A stretch of 64,000 nt of DNA from Marthasterias glacialis (lineage: Eukaryota > Echinodermata > Asteroidea > Forcipulatida > Asteriidae). Under the pieces are notes generated by a model, which worked only from the letters and a program-made list of their open reading frames with translations, was not told the origin of the DNA and made no database searches. The DNA lies in contig OU452228.1 in assembly GCA_911728455.2 (NCBI GenBank), positions 10,297,129 to 10,361,128 of the forward strand. The letters run 5' to 3'. Both the position numbers and the translations under genes were made by a program. Shown in pieces: positions 34,218-49,200 of this stretch (position 1 is the stretch's first letter; the number at the start of each line of letters is the position of its first letter).

Positions 34218-37200
34218 GTAAGAATACATTCATATATTTCATGTATTTATTCGTTTATACTGTGCTAGTTCCATATGAATGTTCAAATGCGCATCTTATC
34301 AGCTAAACTCCAAACATGCTCGCAGGCCTTGATTTAACCCACGGCTCCCACAGCAATTGCCGTGGTGCCCTTTGAAAAGTTCCAATACAAATTTACATTT
34401 TCCTTATAGAAGTGCCCCTTACCAGAGGAAAACTGCAGTGCCCTTTCAACAGCGAAGTTCAAGGACTGTGGTCAGAGACGGCGCAATATGCAGTCATTCC
34501 AAAAACTTCTTTTTTTATTTATGTCCCAAATGTTTGGTGTGCATAACACAATGCACAGGACCTACAGTTTTACATCCCATCTGATAGAGGCAGGCTTGAT
34601 GTTAAGGAGCCCTGTCATGTCCCAGACAAGCCACCAACCATGACAATACATGGAATCTTCTCCCATCCAATTAGTTACCATAGTCAATGCTGCTTAAACT
34701 TGGCAGTTGTACCACTGGGTCTGGAAGCTCGGTTCACTCTTGCTTGCCTCCATTGAACCAAAATACTAGGAATAATCATTGGTTGAAGCCTCTTGATGTC
34801 TCGACAAAGGTCTGGAATCAGGGATTACACAATAACCCCTGCATAATGGGCAAAAATCTTCGAAATAGTCAACACCATCTGTCCTCTTTGTGTGGGCGAA
34901 ACGAAGCGATGCACCCTCTGAAACAAACGTCTGGGCAACCATTGTTCTTGTACTCCGATTTTTTCGCAATGGGTTTCTTCACATGACCCCCATTTACTGG
35001 CTCGGACAATATATATATGCATGTATACAGGTCATTAGACATAAACGGGATAAACTGCCGTATGACCAGAGATCACACCCAAGTTTAAGAAAGATACAAA
35101 CTTTGTTCACCCAAAAATTGAATTACATTTACCCGGTCAGTCTCCCTTATGGTTTATTACTTGATATTTGAAATAAAAAAAAGTCACATCCCCTTGAGCT
35201 GATCCCTGGCCTGCTGCTTCCCAGGTTGTATCGTAAGCTGTAATCCCTGGTCATACAGCTGTGTCAGGTTGTATGGCTTCTGACTGGTGACAAAATAGGT
35301 AGACCGCCATGATAGGGCTAGATAGCTCAGTTTGTAGAGCACAAGCACGTTAATCCGGAGGTCGCAGGCTTAAATCCCGTTCAAGTCAATTTTTCTTTGT
35401 TCACTCAAAAAATGAATTCAATTTACCCAGTCAGTTTCCCTCGTAGTTTATCACTTGTTACTAGAAATAATTGCATAAGTAATTAGCTTTTCAAACAATC
35501 CTGGTATTCAACCGTTGGCCATGCCCGCTTCACATTACCCCACTGAAAACTCTGTAGGAAATGCGTTGAGCAAACCATAATCTTTGTAATTGCCTTTCAT
35601 TTGGCAAAGACTCAGAGTCTTGCTAGAATTCTCAGTTTCCGTCCCAAGAAATGCGTCGATCGATAAAACGGGTGATTTCTAATAAAATCATACACAAACA
35701 TATATGCCGGCTTTGAAGCAAAGTAGCAACAACTTTGTGGGTGCAGCAGACGGACATACACACGACGAATTGACGTACCAACAGCACTCTAAATTTCCAA
35801 GGCAGATTCGTGCGCGTGCCAGTCGCTGATTGGCTTCAGTATTTTGAATTAGGGACAAGCTTGTTAAAGGTAAGAGTTTGTTACACAGAGTTGTTAAGTT
35901 GAAGTGCGACGACAACAGCGTTTACTACAGTTATCCGAAGTACTTACATATGTTCCTTACTTGTTGTAGGAATGTGACAGTGTAGATCTGGCAGACAGAC
36001 GTAGCAAAATCCAAGAACATGTGTTGCGGATGGGCCAGAAATGGCATCGTGAACCTCAAATACCTGAACATCCACCCATAAAGCGAACGCATAGCCGCGC
36101 CATTGATGTAAGTAGCAGTGTAGTGCTTGGTTTGTATCTTGTAGCTCGGTGGATGTGGAAACTACTCTGAACTCGTGGTGGAATTAGTTGAATGTCTGCA
36201 TCTTTCATGTACATGTAATGCACTGTGCACTGTATGGTTGTAGGGAAGGTACAACATTGATGCCATCTGGAGGCCATAGTACAGACTGTGTCTGAATGAG
36301 TGGCTTCGGCAGTGGCTACGGCTTGAATGCCGAAAAAGTCGTTCTCTCCAACGTTGTCGGTGCGGCCAACAGCCGTAGCCCAAGTCGCTTGATTCCGATG
36401 CGGCCATACTGTTCAGAAGCCATGGCACTTGCGTCTGGAATTGGTACAAAAACTAGCCATCAAGATAAGTGATTTTGTTTTTCAAGAAAGTGATTTCAGG
36501 AAAGAAATATGTAATACCAAAAAACAACAGTTTACTTGCAACATAAGAATTTTTTTTGCAAGTGTTACATTGTAAGCATGGGAAGCAACATTGAATGTGA
36601 CACATGTAAATTGGAATGAGCAACAGCCTTCCCAAATCAAATGATGTACCTTGTCTTAAAGTAACAACCTTAGATTATCGACATGCAATATGATTTGAAT
36701 ACGTGGTCATTTAAATCAATGGTGGTTGCACTTACAGTAAAACAGTAAGACAAAAAAGAAGAAGAAGTCTTGATTATTCAGGTTTCCCTTTGGCATGTTG
36801 GGTCAAAGTAGTGGATACAAAACACTCAATGCAGCTGAATATTAAGGAAATGGGGCTTTAGCAACCAAGCCCCCCCTTTCCTCCCAATTCATGTTTTTAT
36901 AAGAATGGAGGTACAAATAGCAATAGACCATTATCATGCTGCCGCCATAATCAGTTTTGCTTCCCGTATGAATTTGCATTACCGAATACTGATTTTCATT
37001 CTGCTGGAAAGGTGCCAGACTATTTTCCCGTCCAGCCTCGGTCTGGTTACATTGATTTGACTGTTAGGAGAAACAAGATGGCGGCACCATGATAAAGGTC
37101 AGCTGGCAAAAGTAAGGTCTCACCTGTGGCCATGTGAATCCCACAAAACAACAGAGAATATCAAGCCTACATGACGAGTCAAGTGATCAAGACTCAGTTC

Positions 37201-40200
37201 AATTAGCCATTTGCTAATTAGATTTGAATCCCATCTGGTACACTGACTTGCTGAGTCACAAGTGATTGCTTAAATTTAAATTCCCCAGACTGAAGACCGT
37301 GTTGGGCAAGCTTTCATGTTCATGCAGCTATGTGTATTAAAGACAGTGAATATCCACACTCAATTCTGAATGAATGTATTTGACACAACGGTACCAAGCT
37401 TTGCCCATCTGGAGGTTGCCATGCAAAAGCTTGCCTCAACCATGTGGCATAGCAACACTGTCTTTAGTCTGGGGAATTCAAATTTGAGTGTTCACTTGTG
37501 ACCAATCGAGTCATTGTACCAGACATTACTATATCTGGCAAGTCCCAAATGGCTTATAAGCCATTGTTTTATACTGATGATTTGTTATCTTCTCGTACAA
37601 ACGTGTAAGTATTTATAATCTTTAATGCATTTGTTGTAAAAGTGGTGTTAGATATAGACTGCATGGTGAACTAACCCCACTGTTTTTGTTTTGTGGTGTC
37701 CACCCTTCCTCTTTCTCTCCCTCTTTCTATCCATGCATGCCAACTCCAGGAGAAAACTAGACACAGTCTATCCAAAAAACTCTCGCAATCTCTGCAAGAT
37801 CGCAACAGCACCGCTGAGGTAAGCAGCTTTCAAGGCTGGGAAAATTCAGGCCAGATTTTAGTATCGGTAGAAAAAATTGATTGTCAACAAGTTAAGTTAA
37901 AAAAAATATACTTTTCAAAAAGGCGCATAGTTTTGTATGGCGTATACCGTTATTGCAATGATACTTTATAGAGCAATGTTGGTTCCTTGCTTTTATTTGA
38001 AAGATTGTTTATTTATTTTTCTTTGGAACCACAAGAATAGGTCTTTGGAATTGTCAGATATGGTGAAAAGTTAGTGTACATGTACTTGTGCATGTACTCC
38101 AATGAACTATATTTACTTCAATTCGATTCAGTTCAATTTAGGTTTTATTACAACAAAACAAATAGACAAATAAAACCACAACAACAACAACAACAAACAC
38201 ACAAAATAAATTTTAAAAAGTAGGTGGAATGTCGTGATGATTAAAGAACGTTGGTTAGGTCTGTAGCAAGAAATAGGGCTTAAAGTGACGGCACAAGTTT
38301 AAAGTGAAAAAAAAAGAAGAAGAAGAAAACAAAAACAGTCGTTGACAGCAGAGATAGGTCTGGACCTCCTGGATCTGCACCCATGACTAACATTGTCATG
38401 TTGACACAAACACAGCGACAACAAGAATTTAAAATCAAAGATGTCATCAAAAATAACTAACAACAAAAACCATCAATACAGAACAAAAATTATCAGGTGC
38501 TATTTAAAGAAAAAAACATTAACAGTCTAAATTCCACAATCACTAGATACAACTGGGTATTACATGAAAACAAGTTTAGCTAAACAAAAGTGGAATGGAA
38601 TAAAGGGATGCAGCTTTACTTTATTCAAAGTAACTGACATGGAGGTTTGAGATTTGCATTCAACAGAAATTAAAAAATTTTGTAGTCGATGATAAGATCA
38701 TTAGTTCTTAGACATCCTGATCAGAACCAAATGTGGCAAACAGGATGAGGCAAGATTTGATCATGGATGATTACTTCTTCACTTTGTGGTGAATTTGATG
38801 ATAGTAAAAAATAATCGGGGCGTGATTTCAGCAAATCAGAAAACGATTCTAGACAATTTGGTCGGTATTTTGTAACGTTCTGGGAGTGGAGAAATCCTTA
38901 GTGCACAGCTTGTTTGTATGTAGCATGTAAAGTATGTTACTGTACGAGATGTTTTATTATGTATGACGTTATTTTGAGCATGCTGGTGCAGAAGTACATG
39001 TACAACCTTTTTTTTTTTTACATTTTGCCAACCAACACTGTCATGTTGTGGGAGACTTTTTAGGGGGGCACTTGGTGGCAGCAGACTTGCCGGGAACTGT
39101 TTGCATGCTCAGAACTATGTACACAATGACAATTTTCCTGGTAAGAATGCTGCCATCTAGCATCCCAAAGTCTCTCATTGTAATTTCTTTGATCATGGAG
39201 CACAAGACACTGTTGAATAATTTAATATAACATTGCCTTAAATTACATACTGGACATTACCAATATTGATCCACCACTGCGCAACTTAAATCGTTCAAAT
39301 TTGTTTCTTATTGCTATAACAAATGAGACTTTTGAGTTGCTAAATTAGAGGCGCAAGGCATGTTCAAAATGAGATGAAAAATTAATAGATGTAATAATTG
39401 CGCCGGGAAAAAGGAATGTTATTTTCATTATTTTGTATTTATTTATTTTTTTAAGCTGAACCAATGTGTGATGAGCACTGTATACTCAGTGATTTCCCCG
39501 AGTCATGCGTAAAAAGATCCACAGCCATTAATGCCAGGGTGGGATTTGAACCCATGACCCCCGCCATTCCAGAGCAAATGTCTAACCACAAGACCACTGA
39601 GCGTGCCGAGCGGCAGGAGGCCAGGGCCGAATCCTGTAATCAACAGCAGGTTCTGCAACAATTTGATAGTATTTTAAAAATCAAAATAAAATTCTTAACT
39701 GTTTCCCCATAGTAATTATTTCATCTATTAAATTGTTGTGGTAGCTGCTGATAGTTAACAGGAGTCGACTGGCTTCTCGTCACTGGGGGTGCTCGGTGGT
39801 CTTGTGGTAAATACGTCTGTGTTAGAGTGGCTGGGTAGGTGGGTTTGAATCCCACCGGAGAAGTATGCCGGTGGATTTTGTCTGCGGGACTCGGGGGGAA
39901 AGCACTCGGTGTTTGTAATGCTTATCAAGCGTAGGGTAAAACCCAAAATAAGATGAAAACTACAACTAAAGATTATTTTTTCAGCTGCTGCCTCCTCCAG
40001 TCAGAAAAATCTGACAAGGATTTTAGTCCCTGTTCCATAGTTCTTTGTTTATGTTAATCACTGGAGCTTACAAGTAGCAAATTACTAGAAAAGCTGCCGC
40101 CCACTACACATTGTTATTTTAAAAAGTCTCTCACAAGCAGAAAAATCAGGACACGCTAGTGTGCTTGCGAATAATTTAAATGTGCAACCATTTGTAGAAA

Positions 40201-43200
40201 AGCAACTAACAGTACCCAACAAATGGCTGTAATTACTTGGTGACACCACAAACTCAAGGCGGATGAAGGTGCGGGAGGGCAAAGTCTGGGTGATAGGCTG
40301 AAGATGGGGTGTTTATCAATCATGTCAATCCCTGCACTAGGCAGACCTTACTTGGTACCAGACTAAGGTATGCATAGATGCTAAAAGTTTAGAGTACTTG
40401 TACTAGGGGTGTAGCGCTTTGGACTAGATTCATGTAGTAGAGTGACACACCGAGGTAATCAACTTCATGTACATGATATCTTACTCCCGGGTCTAGGCAC
40501 CATCATCAGCTAAGGCAGTCCAGGTGAATAAGAGTGGATATCTCTGGAAGCAAGGAGGGTAAGTTGATCTTCAACTATTACAAACAGTTCATCTTTGAAA
40601 CCCTAATTCTTGAGGACACGACTTTGCTAAGAACTGCCCCATGTCAACCAAAGTCCTGCAGTCGATGGGCATTTTCCAAACCATGGCTTAGGCTTCGGTT
40701 GAGGCACCGTCTGCCTGTTGGAAGTTCCTTACCATATGTCAGAGCCAAAGCCGGAGCCCAATCCCAAGCTATGGTTTCGGGAAGGGCATAATGATGAATA
40801 GCCACTGTTTTCATGATGTTGACGAATCAGTCAACAAATTTTTTTAATTGTAAATCTTTTTTCTTTAATCAGTTCATCGCTGTTAAGATTTTCACCTAGT
40901 TTCAGGACCTAAGACAATTTGATTTTAAGCAATAAACTACAAGGGAAACTGACTGGGTAAAGTCTAGAGAACTGTGAACTTGTGGATGACACAAATGGTC
41001 TCTTCATGACAACAGCACTATGCACCTCAGTGTGCAAAAAGCAATAATAGGCAAATTGAAGTGCGTCTCTATCAAAACGCCAATCTGTAAATTAATCTCA
41101 AGATATTGTTAATGTGGTAATTAGTGTATTCATAAAACTAGTACATTTTAAGACATGAATTTGGGGGAGATTGTTGATGTCAATGAAAATGCCCAAAATG
41201 TGTTGACAAAATTTGAGTTGTCAATATTAATGATTTTTGACGATATGTTCTCTCCTTCGTGAAAGCGGCAACAAATTGATTTCCACTTTCTTTTAAGATT
41301 TCGTGCTGACTTCAAAAGCTCTCAGGTCTTGTTTACTTAAATTTGTTTGATCCTACCGATGTTGTTTTATCCAAACAGAAAGCAAAATAATAAAGGATTT
41401 AGGAAGCGCTGGGTTGTCTTCAATGGAAGTGAAATCAGATATTTTGAAAATGAACACTCGGTAAGTAACAAGATTAAAAAAGTGTCAGCTTTAAAAAAAG
41501 ATAATTCAAATTTAACAACCGTAAAGTCATAAAACAAAATGTTGTCAAATTTGTTCATACTTTCCATCAGTGCTTCCTCTTGTTTTCAGACTAACATTTA
41601 GCAGGAAATGATTTGAATTTTATTTTTTTAAAGATTTGTTCCTCTTGAGTCCAAAGTACCATAAAAGCACGGAGGAACCTTGTGTTGATAGAGCTGCGTT
41701 TGGTTCCATCCAATGGGAATTGTATAACATAATGTTTCATAGTTGATTCCATTTGAATATGTTGCAGGCTTGTGATTTGTTAGGATTTGTCATTGATCTC
41801 CCTGCACCTTCTGATGGTTCACTGAAATGAAAAACAGCCCTTGATCTGACCAAACCCCTTCAGATTTCTATTTGAAATAATATACAGAGAGTCTGTAACC
41901 CTCTAAAATGTAACATCCTGTGTGGTGGGCTTTGACTCCGCAGTACTGCTGGAACAAAGAAACTCTGACTTTACAAAGCCAAGAGAGCAAAGATTCTCTT
42001 TGAAGCACCGAGATTCATGGTTCCTCTTTCGAAAAATTTTGGCCGTTGGATTGTTGGTAAAATCGGAACAAACGCTGGATACTCGGTTCACTGCAACTTA
42101 CCTCCATTGAGCTGAATCACAGTAAATAAACAATGGCAGAAGCCTCTCACTGTCTCGTAATCCTCTTAGAACAAAAGGTTAAAGATCTAGAATAGGGGAT
42201 TACACAATAACCCCTGTATAATGGGAAATATTTGGCGACATTTTCAGCACCATCTTCCCTCTTTGTGAGAGTGAATCAAAGCATTAAACGGCAATTGCAT
42301 GCTCTGTGCATACTATGTAATGGAATGTCCGGGTGACCTTTGGTCTTTGCTTTGAATTTCAGACACAAATACAAAAGTCACGTTACCCTTTGCTGGCTCG
42401 GAAAATAATGGCTGGTATACACGTCGTCCAGCATCTGCTGGTTAAAAGATTAATACATCTCAAGCTCAAGCTCAAGAACAAAAACTTCTTATTCATTATT
42501 TCAGTTGAAAATAAGTGACACAAGCTATTTATTCAACAATCATTATTTCTGGTAGTAATGAAGTTGGTAAATTGCCAAACATATGGAACAACAATTAACT
42601 GCATTTATTTTACAGTGCATTTCTTGTTGTTTGAACTCTTTTTATGTTGCATTAAGTCTCTGAAACCTGAAGGGAAGTAAGTTCTGGTCTGTATTAACTA
42701 ATTTCTCCTAAGTTTTTAACTTAATGAAAGCTTATCTATGTTTTACCCATACACCGATGTGTGTTAAGCACTATATACTCAGTACTTTCCCGAGTTCTGT
42801 AAAGAAAGAATCCACAGGCATGTTACTTGGATGGGATTCGGACCCACATCCTTTGCCATTTTAGGGCAGATGTCTTACCAAATAGACCACAGAGATTACT
42901 GCTCTAATCCTTCCTAGCAGCAGGTACTGCATTGAATTCCAATAGATCAGGCATGCAGCTTTTGCGTGGATCAGCTGACTTCCTCATTTTTCACCTAACA
43001 CTCATGTCATTGAGAATTGAAAAACACTGCACAAAGTCTTGTAAAGATTGGATTGTTCTCATTTTTTGTTAAGTCCAATTTGCATGCCTCAATAGATGTT
43101 GAATTGCATCATGGATTTTTTTTCACAGAACTCATGAAAGTACTGAGTATACAGTGCTTAAACACATCCGTGTATGGGTAAAACATGAATGTTCTGTATC

Positions 43201-46200
43201 CCCAATGCACAAATTAACGTCTATTTGAAGACAGATGTAAGGATCATTTCCTGTGGAAGGAGGAGAGCTGATGTATTAAGTCAGTTATCTATAAATAACA
43301 CTTATATCCTGGTCTTTTTTTTAGTTGTCTGAGTGCAAGGGGATTATCCCTGTGGGGACAATGCGTGATGTCAAAAACCACTGTGGAACAGCCAAGGTAA
43401 GTTGGATACGATTAACTGAACTGTCTTGAGTGATTTACTAAGGATCCTACGTCACTCAAAAAAGCAACTCCATATGGTAACACAACACCCCAACTGCTGG
43501 ACTCTGATTATGGTGGTACATGTATGTCCTGATCCCATGTAAAGCATATTCAGTTTACTAAGTGCAGTCTTTTAGTCCAGTGATTAATAAGGGAATAAAA
43601 GAGTGGTGACTGAGGTCTGAAACGGCTGTTTAAAACCGGTAGGGTCGTGACTGTGTGATAAAGGTCCGAGCTGAAGGTTTTAAACGGCTGTTTTTAAAAG
43701 ACCGAGTCATTACTCTTTTATTCCCATTCATAATTGCCCTTTTAGTTAAAAAGCATAATAATGCAGAAGAATCTGTGGAACATTTCTTTTTTTTTTAAAT
43801 TTATTTTTCAATTCCTGTCACGTCCCTCAGCCTCCATTCGCGAAAGGTCAAATTGCATGAGACAAGAAATATTTCCTTCTGAACAGGCATGGGACTTCTC
43901 AGCGGATCAGCTGTTTTTTCTCTTCTTTTTCCTTCATTTTTTGTGTCATAGAAAACTGAAAAACGCCACACATATATTCATGTCCAAGGCAGTTTTCTCA
44001 ATTCATTTTCAACTATCAAGTTGCTTGTCTGTCTGAAATGTTTTCTCAGCATTACAGCGGTCACATTGTTTAATTCCATTTCAACCCAATGAAGCCTTTT
44101 AGATGATTAATGAAACTTATTGAACTTATACAAGTGATGAAATTAAAAACAGATACAGGCGACATCCCTTGAGGGTGCAGGTTGATTTGTTGGTTTAAGA
44201 TATTGCCATTGCGCCTTTGTGTTTCCCCAAAAGGCAATTGTGACATTTCGGAAATAGACCGTGCAAGTCTTGTGTGTATTCGAACATAAGAGTCCGTTGA
44301 AGCGTGTGATTTTGTTTCCTTCACATGTTAAAGCAATGTGCGTGGGACCAACTGGTCTAAAAAATGTTCAAATTCCTGCGAGACTTACATTGTCTATTGT
44401 TTCGGTCGAAGAATTTATGTCGGAAACTTGTTTCTGGTCAGGGTCCTCCCCAGGTAAAAATTCACTGTTCTCGGAAATGTACAGGACTCAGAACTACATA
44501 AACAATAGAAATTTACCTGGTAAGTCTGCTGTCCCAGTAGCATTCCAAAATCTCCCACTAGCAACTGGTGAAGGAAAAACTTCAGTGAATTGTTAAATGG
44601 TACTTCACACAGGCATGCAACTTTTCAGCCGATCAGCTGATTTCCTCAGTTTTCTTCACTTTTAGTGCCATTGAAAACTGAAAAACACTGTACAAAGTTA
44701 TGTGTGTTTGGCTGTTTCCTCGTTTTTGGAAATTTCCAAAGTTGCATGCCTGTTCATAACATCATTGAAATTGTGGATTACTTTGTATCGTTTTTTTTTT
44801 TTAATGTATCCTTTAGTTTGGAGATGGAAAACACAACCGTATCATTGTGGAAACGACTGGAAGGTCATTTCATTTTGCTGCAGAGACCTTGGGTGAGGAT
44901 TTTGTATTTTTCTTGGTATTCCGTTGTTGGATCACATTCTTAAAATCAATTTGATTATTTTTTGTTTTCAATATCGGTCATTCACATGTTGACTGTTTCA
45001 GTAATGATGACAGCATGAGGCCGGTTGATCATCTGACTAAAACCTTGCCCCCTATTCCTCTTACCCATTCCCTCTTTTACCCTCTCCCCCTCTTTCCCCT
45101 TCCCCTACCCCACAAAAAAAGATCAAAGGCAAAATAATCCATAGGTAGTATGTGAATGTGTCTCATAGTTCAAACGTAGCTCTGCATACCAGTTGTAAAA
45201 ATAGTGAGAGTTTTGAGACGCCTGTCAGGCGTACGTAAAGTCCTACATGTGTGTATGTAAAGAAATGTGTTTTGTTGTTGTTATTATTGTGATTATTATT
45301 ACATTATTATTATGTACAGTTTGAACATCATGCTATATGACTGCTACTTAATTCTTAATCGAAAAAACTTTCCACGTGAAGATGTTTTCCTTGTTGTTCG
45401 GTGGAAACTGCAACTTTCATTGATTTGTACTACCATGTTACTGATTGACTTTGGCTTACATTCCAAGGAGAACATGTTTTAGAGCAGCACATATTAACCA
45501 ATCCAAATATATTTGTACTTCTCTTTTATTGTAGTCGAGGGAACGCTATGGGCCAATACACTGATGCAAGCTATTCTTTCCTATAAGGTGAGTGAGAAAA
45601 TTTACTGAGAATTATTGCTGTAGCACCATGGATGAATCTTTGAAGAGTTGTCAAGTAAAGTAAAACTTGACGCTGTGCATGGTGGAAACATAAAATAAGG
45701 GGTAGGTTTGCGGTAACACCATGTAATGTGGCGTGTCGTGGCCGAGCTGTCTAGTGCATCAAACTCAAGTTTCGGTGGCGAGGTCAAGAGAGTGTGGGTT
45801 CGAATCCTAGTCGTGACACTTGTGTCCTTGAGCAAGACACTTTACTATAATTGCTTCTCATCACCCAGGAGTAACAGGGTATGTAGAGTGTGTTGATGTG
45901 AATGATCAGCAACCTGTGCACTGATTTGGCTGCCAGTGCTTCATACTCTAAAGGAGTTGAGATAGGTTGAGAAATGCCTAGGGCCTGATGAACAGGGGTT
46001 TCAATACTGTAAGGCACTTTCACAGGCCTACTTGGCTTGAAAAGTGCATCATAAATACACATTATTATTATTATAAATCACTTGTGGGTAGTGGTGGCTC
46101 TCCAGAAGATGGCCAGAGTACACTGATTGAAACGTCAAGTACCAGGCTCTTCTCAGAGGCCACCATTACCCAAAAGACATTTATTAGATGGTGTTACCGC

Positions 46201-49200
46201 AAACCTTTTCTTCATTGTTTGTGAGTTCTTATTTTGTTTGTTCAAGGCATTTTTGTTTCTCCCACTGTAAACTGCTTTGATCTTGTTCAAAGTGCTAATA
46301 CCCCGTTTATTAATATGGTTATTATTCTGGAATGCCTAGAAGATTGAAGGAATTCCTGATACACCTTCGTGTAGACCCCCTTGCGTATGACATCACATGC
46401 TCAAACAGCACCCTCTAAAGAAGACCAATTGTTGGCTGAGAGTTGTGCGTGTCTCGTACGCACATGAATGTTTCGAGTGTGTGACCTCCGTAATGGCTGC
46501 AAATGCATCACAGCAAAACCAACATTTTTAAAGATATTTAAACAGAGTAAAACAATAGGGCCTACTGGTAGCTAAACAACTCTTGTCTCTTATAATGCTT
46601 ATAATTCCCTACAGCTAAAATTACAGGCTGAAATTCTCGCTTTCTTAGAGAAAAATTACTGCCTGACATTGTCTTTGTCATTGATAAAATTAAACTCTGT
46701 AAAATGGTCCTTCCCTCCATGAAACTGCCATCCGAAATGGTCTTTTTATCCCGAGATGAAACTTGTGTCTGTGAGCTGAGTAGATAAAACGCCTCCTCCG
46801 TTATTGATGACTAATCATTCAAACAATACTTCTTCCTTTTAGACTCCACCAGGCGGCTTTCCTGTGGGAGGAGATATGAGCTGTCCCGACAAGATGGTGA
46901 GTTCCACTTCCAGGCTCTAAAGAAAGACATTTGTTTAACTTCTCATAGTCAATCTGAATGTTGTAGCCCACTGCCGGTAGATCCAATTCAGTTCAGTAGG
47001 GGACTTTTGAGGACACTAGGTGGCAGCAGACTTACCAGGTAAATCCATTGTTCTCGGATATATGCACGTGCTAAGAACTACGCAAACAATGGAAATTTAC
47101 CTGGTAAGTCTGCTACCACCTATCATTCCAAATTCTCCCATTCAATTGTACATTTTATTTCCTGCACGCAATTTACAAAATAAGTACCCAACTGGATGAA
47201 GTTTCAAAGAGCTGCTTAAGTAGAACATATTGCTCAGCAATTTACTGCTAAGCAAAAATGAGCAGGATACCTGTTACAGATGGTACATGTGACATGGTGT
47301 TTTAGCTGGTAACCTTATTCTGCACAAGCAGCTCTATGAAAATGGGCTCAGATAAACAAGAGTGATAACAATTATTGGATGCACATGAGTGGTTTGTAGC
47401 AGAATATAATCACGAGTTGAAATCTATGGAAAAACCAGGTTTCACCGAGTGATTCTATTCCGTGGCAAAGAACGAAGGAAATGTATTCAATATTTGATAT
47501 AAGGGCCATGTCACACAGGGCAATTTTTACTGGCAACTTGGAGGCAACCAACTGCACCGCATGCAAAAGGAACACTTTGGGAGCACAGGGGTTATTTTTA
47601 TAACAATGTCTTACAATCCTCAAGAAAATTAGAAGAACATTCAAATGTGAATGCCTTTTGTTCTTGGAGATTGCCTGGAACTGGTTACCTGTAAATTGCC
47701 TCTTGTGACATGGCCCTCACACTTGGATCCTTGTCATTAGAAATTTGTTCACAATAAACACAAAATAGACCTGGAAACTCATCAACTCCACACTTTGAAA
47801 ATTCTTTACAAAAACTTCTAAACAACGAGGATGACTCCATGTAGACACCAACCTTGGTCCGCCATGACACGACCTTGCCTCGTTTGGACAAACGGGCAGG
47901 AAACGATTTTTGGGGGAAAAACGCTGCGGAGTGTCAAATAATTATCCATATTTGACAGGTGCCTGTCCAAAACTAAATTTTGGAGCGTCTTGGCATTAGA
48001 TACATGCCAAAATAATGGATGACACGTGACGCATATTCCACCAATCAAATGACAAGGATCTCTAATTATAATGCATCCCACATCGTCTTAAAAGTAGGCA
48101 CTCAAGGCATGATAACCAACACAAAAACAAATAAATTTACAGTGCCTTTGTCAGCACTTTGCACAAGGTGAGTTTTCAGGCAAGTTTTGAATTGGTTGAG
48201 AGATGAACTAGAGAGAATGTTGATGGGAAGATTGTTCCATAGTCCTGGGGCTGCAATACAGAATAATCTAATCTACCCCCCCCCCCAAAAAAAAAAAAAA
48301 ATAAATAAATAAATAAATAAATTGTTTTTTAAATCACATGGAGGAAGGTCCAGTAGCGGCTTGCCTTCGAAAATAATATATTAAGGAAAATACACGTTAC
48401 ACTAAACCTGATCAAACATGTCAAAGGAAAAAAAAAAAACTACCAGAAGACAGACAAAAACAAAAACAAAAACAGACCAACAACCAGACAACTGCTGGAG
48501 GCAATGATAACTGTAGCCTAACAAAGGTCACGACGATGTCCCTTTAAATACAGGACTGCCTGCTTGCCCTTGATAGAAAGGACATGTCTTCAGTTGAGAT
48601 CCTGGTGATGGTTTGATGTTATAAACTTGACAGGAACTTCCTTGATTGTCACTGATGATACAATGATAGTTTCATCAGGAACATTGAGTGTTGATTGTTG
48701 ATTTGTAAGGTTACATGGTTTAATTAAAGTTGGATCTAGTACTATACTACCATTCACTCTGAGAATAATTTCTTCCTGGAATAAGTATTTTGTGTATAAA
48801 AGTACACAAGAAAATTAGTTTGAATATGATGTTATTTTACTTCATACCTGTAGGGAGAGGTGCATGTGCACAAACATGATTGGTGTGTAAAAAAATGTGG
48901 CATGTCATAGCCGAGCAGTTTAGTGCACCAGACTTGAGTTATGGTGGCAAAATCATCGGGGTGTGGGTTCACTTCCTGGGGTCATGACGCTTGTGCCCCT
49001 GAACTTTAAGTGCTTCTCTTCACCCAGGAGTAAATGGGTACCTGTGAGAGCAGAGATGGTTCTTGTGATTGATTTAGCTTTGGTGGACTACATACTTGCC
49101 AGTACAGGCTGTGTACTCCACAGGAAGCTGAGATGGTTTGAAGAATGAACAAAATGTCCCGAATGATCGATTTAATTTAATTTACTCATCATGTAAATTC

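Larger units (their letters stand above)
34218..35969. other. ARAP intron holding dispersed repeats
   Basis: Intron between the giant exon and the next. 34340-34470 resembles 51700-51880; 34690-35000 is copy 2 of the ~500-bp dispersed repeat; 35325-35470 is a tRNA-derived SINE. Confidence 0.6.
37819..40523. other. ARAP intron with a fold-back and two SINEs
   Basis: Contains A-rich simple sequence (38160-38340), the fold-back at 39050-39177, and SINEs at 39450-39610 (minus) and 39780-39950 (plus). No exon recognised. Confidence 0.6.

Noticed and set aside
35325-35400. Functional tRNA gene
   Set aside because: Box A and box B are present, but the arms do not pair as an intact cloverleaf and the head is fused to a SINE body seen elsewhere.
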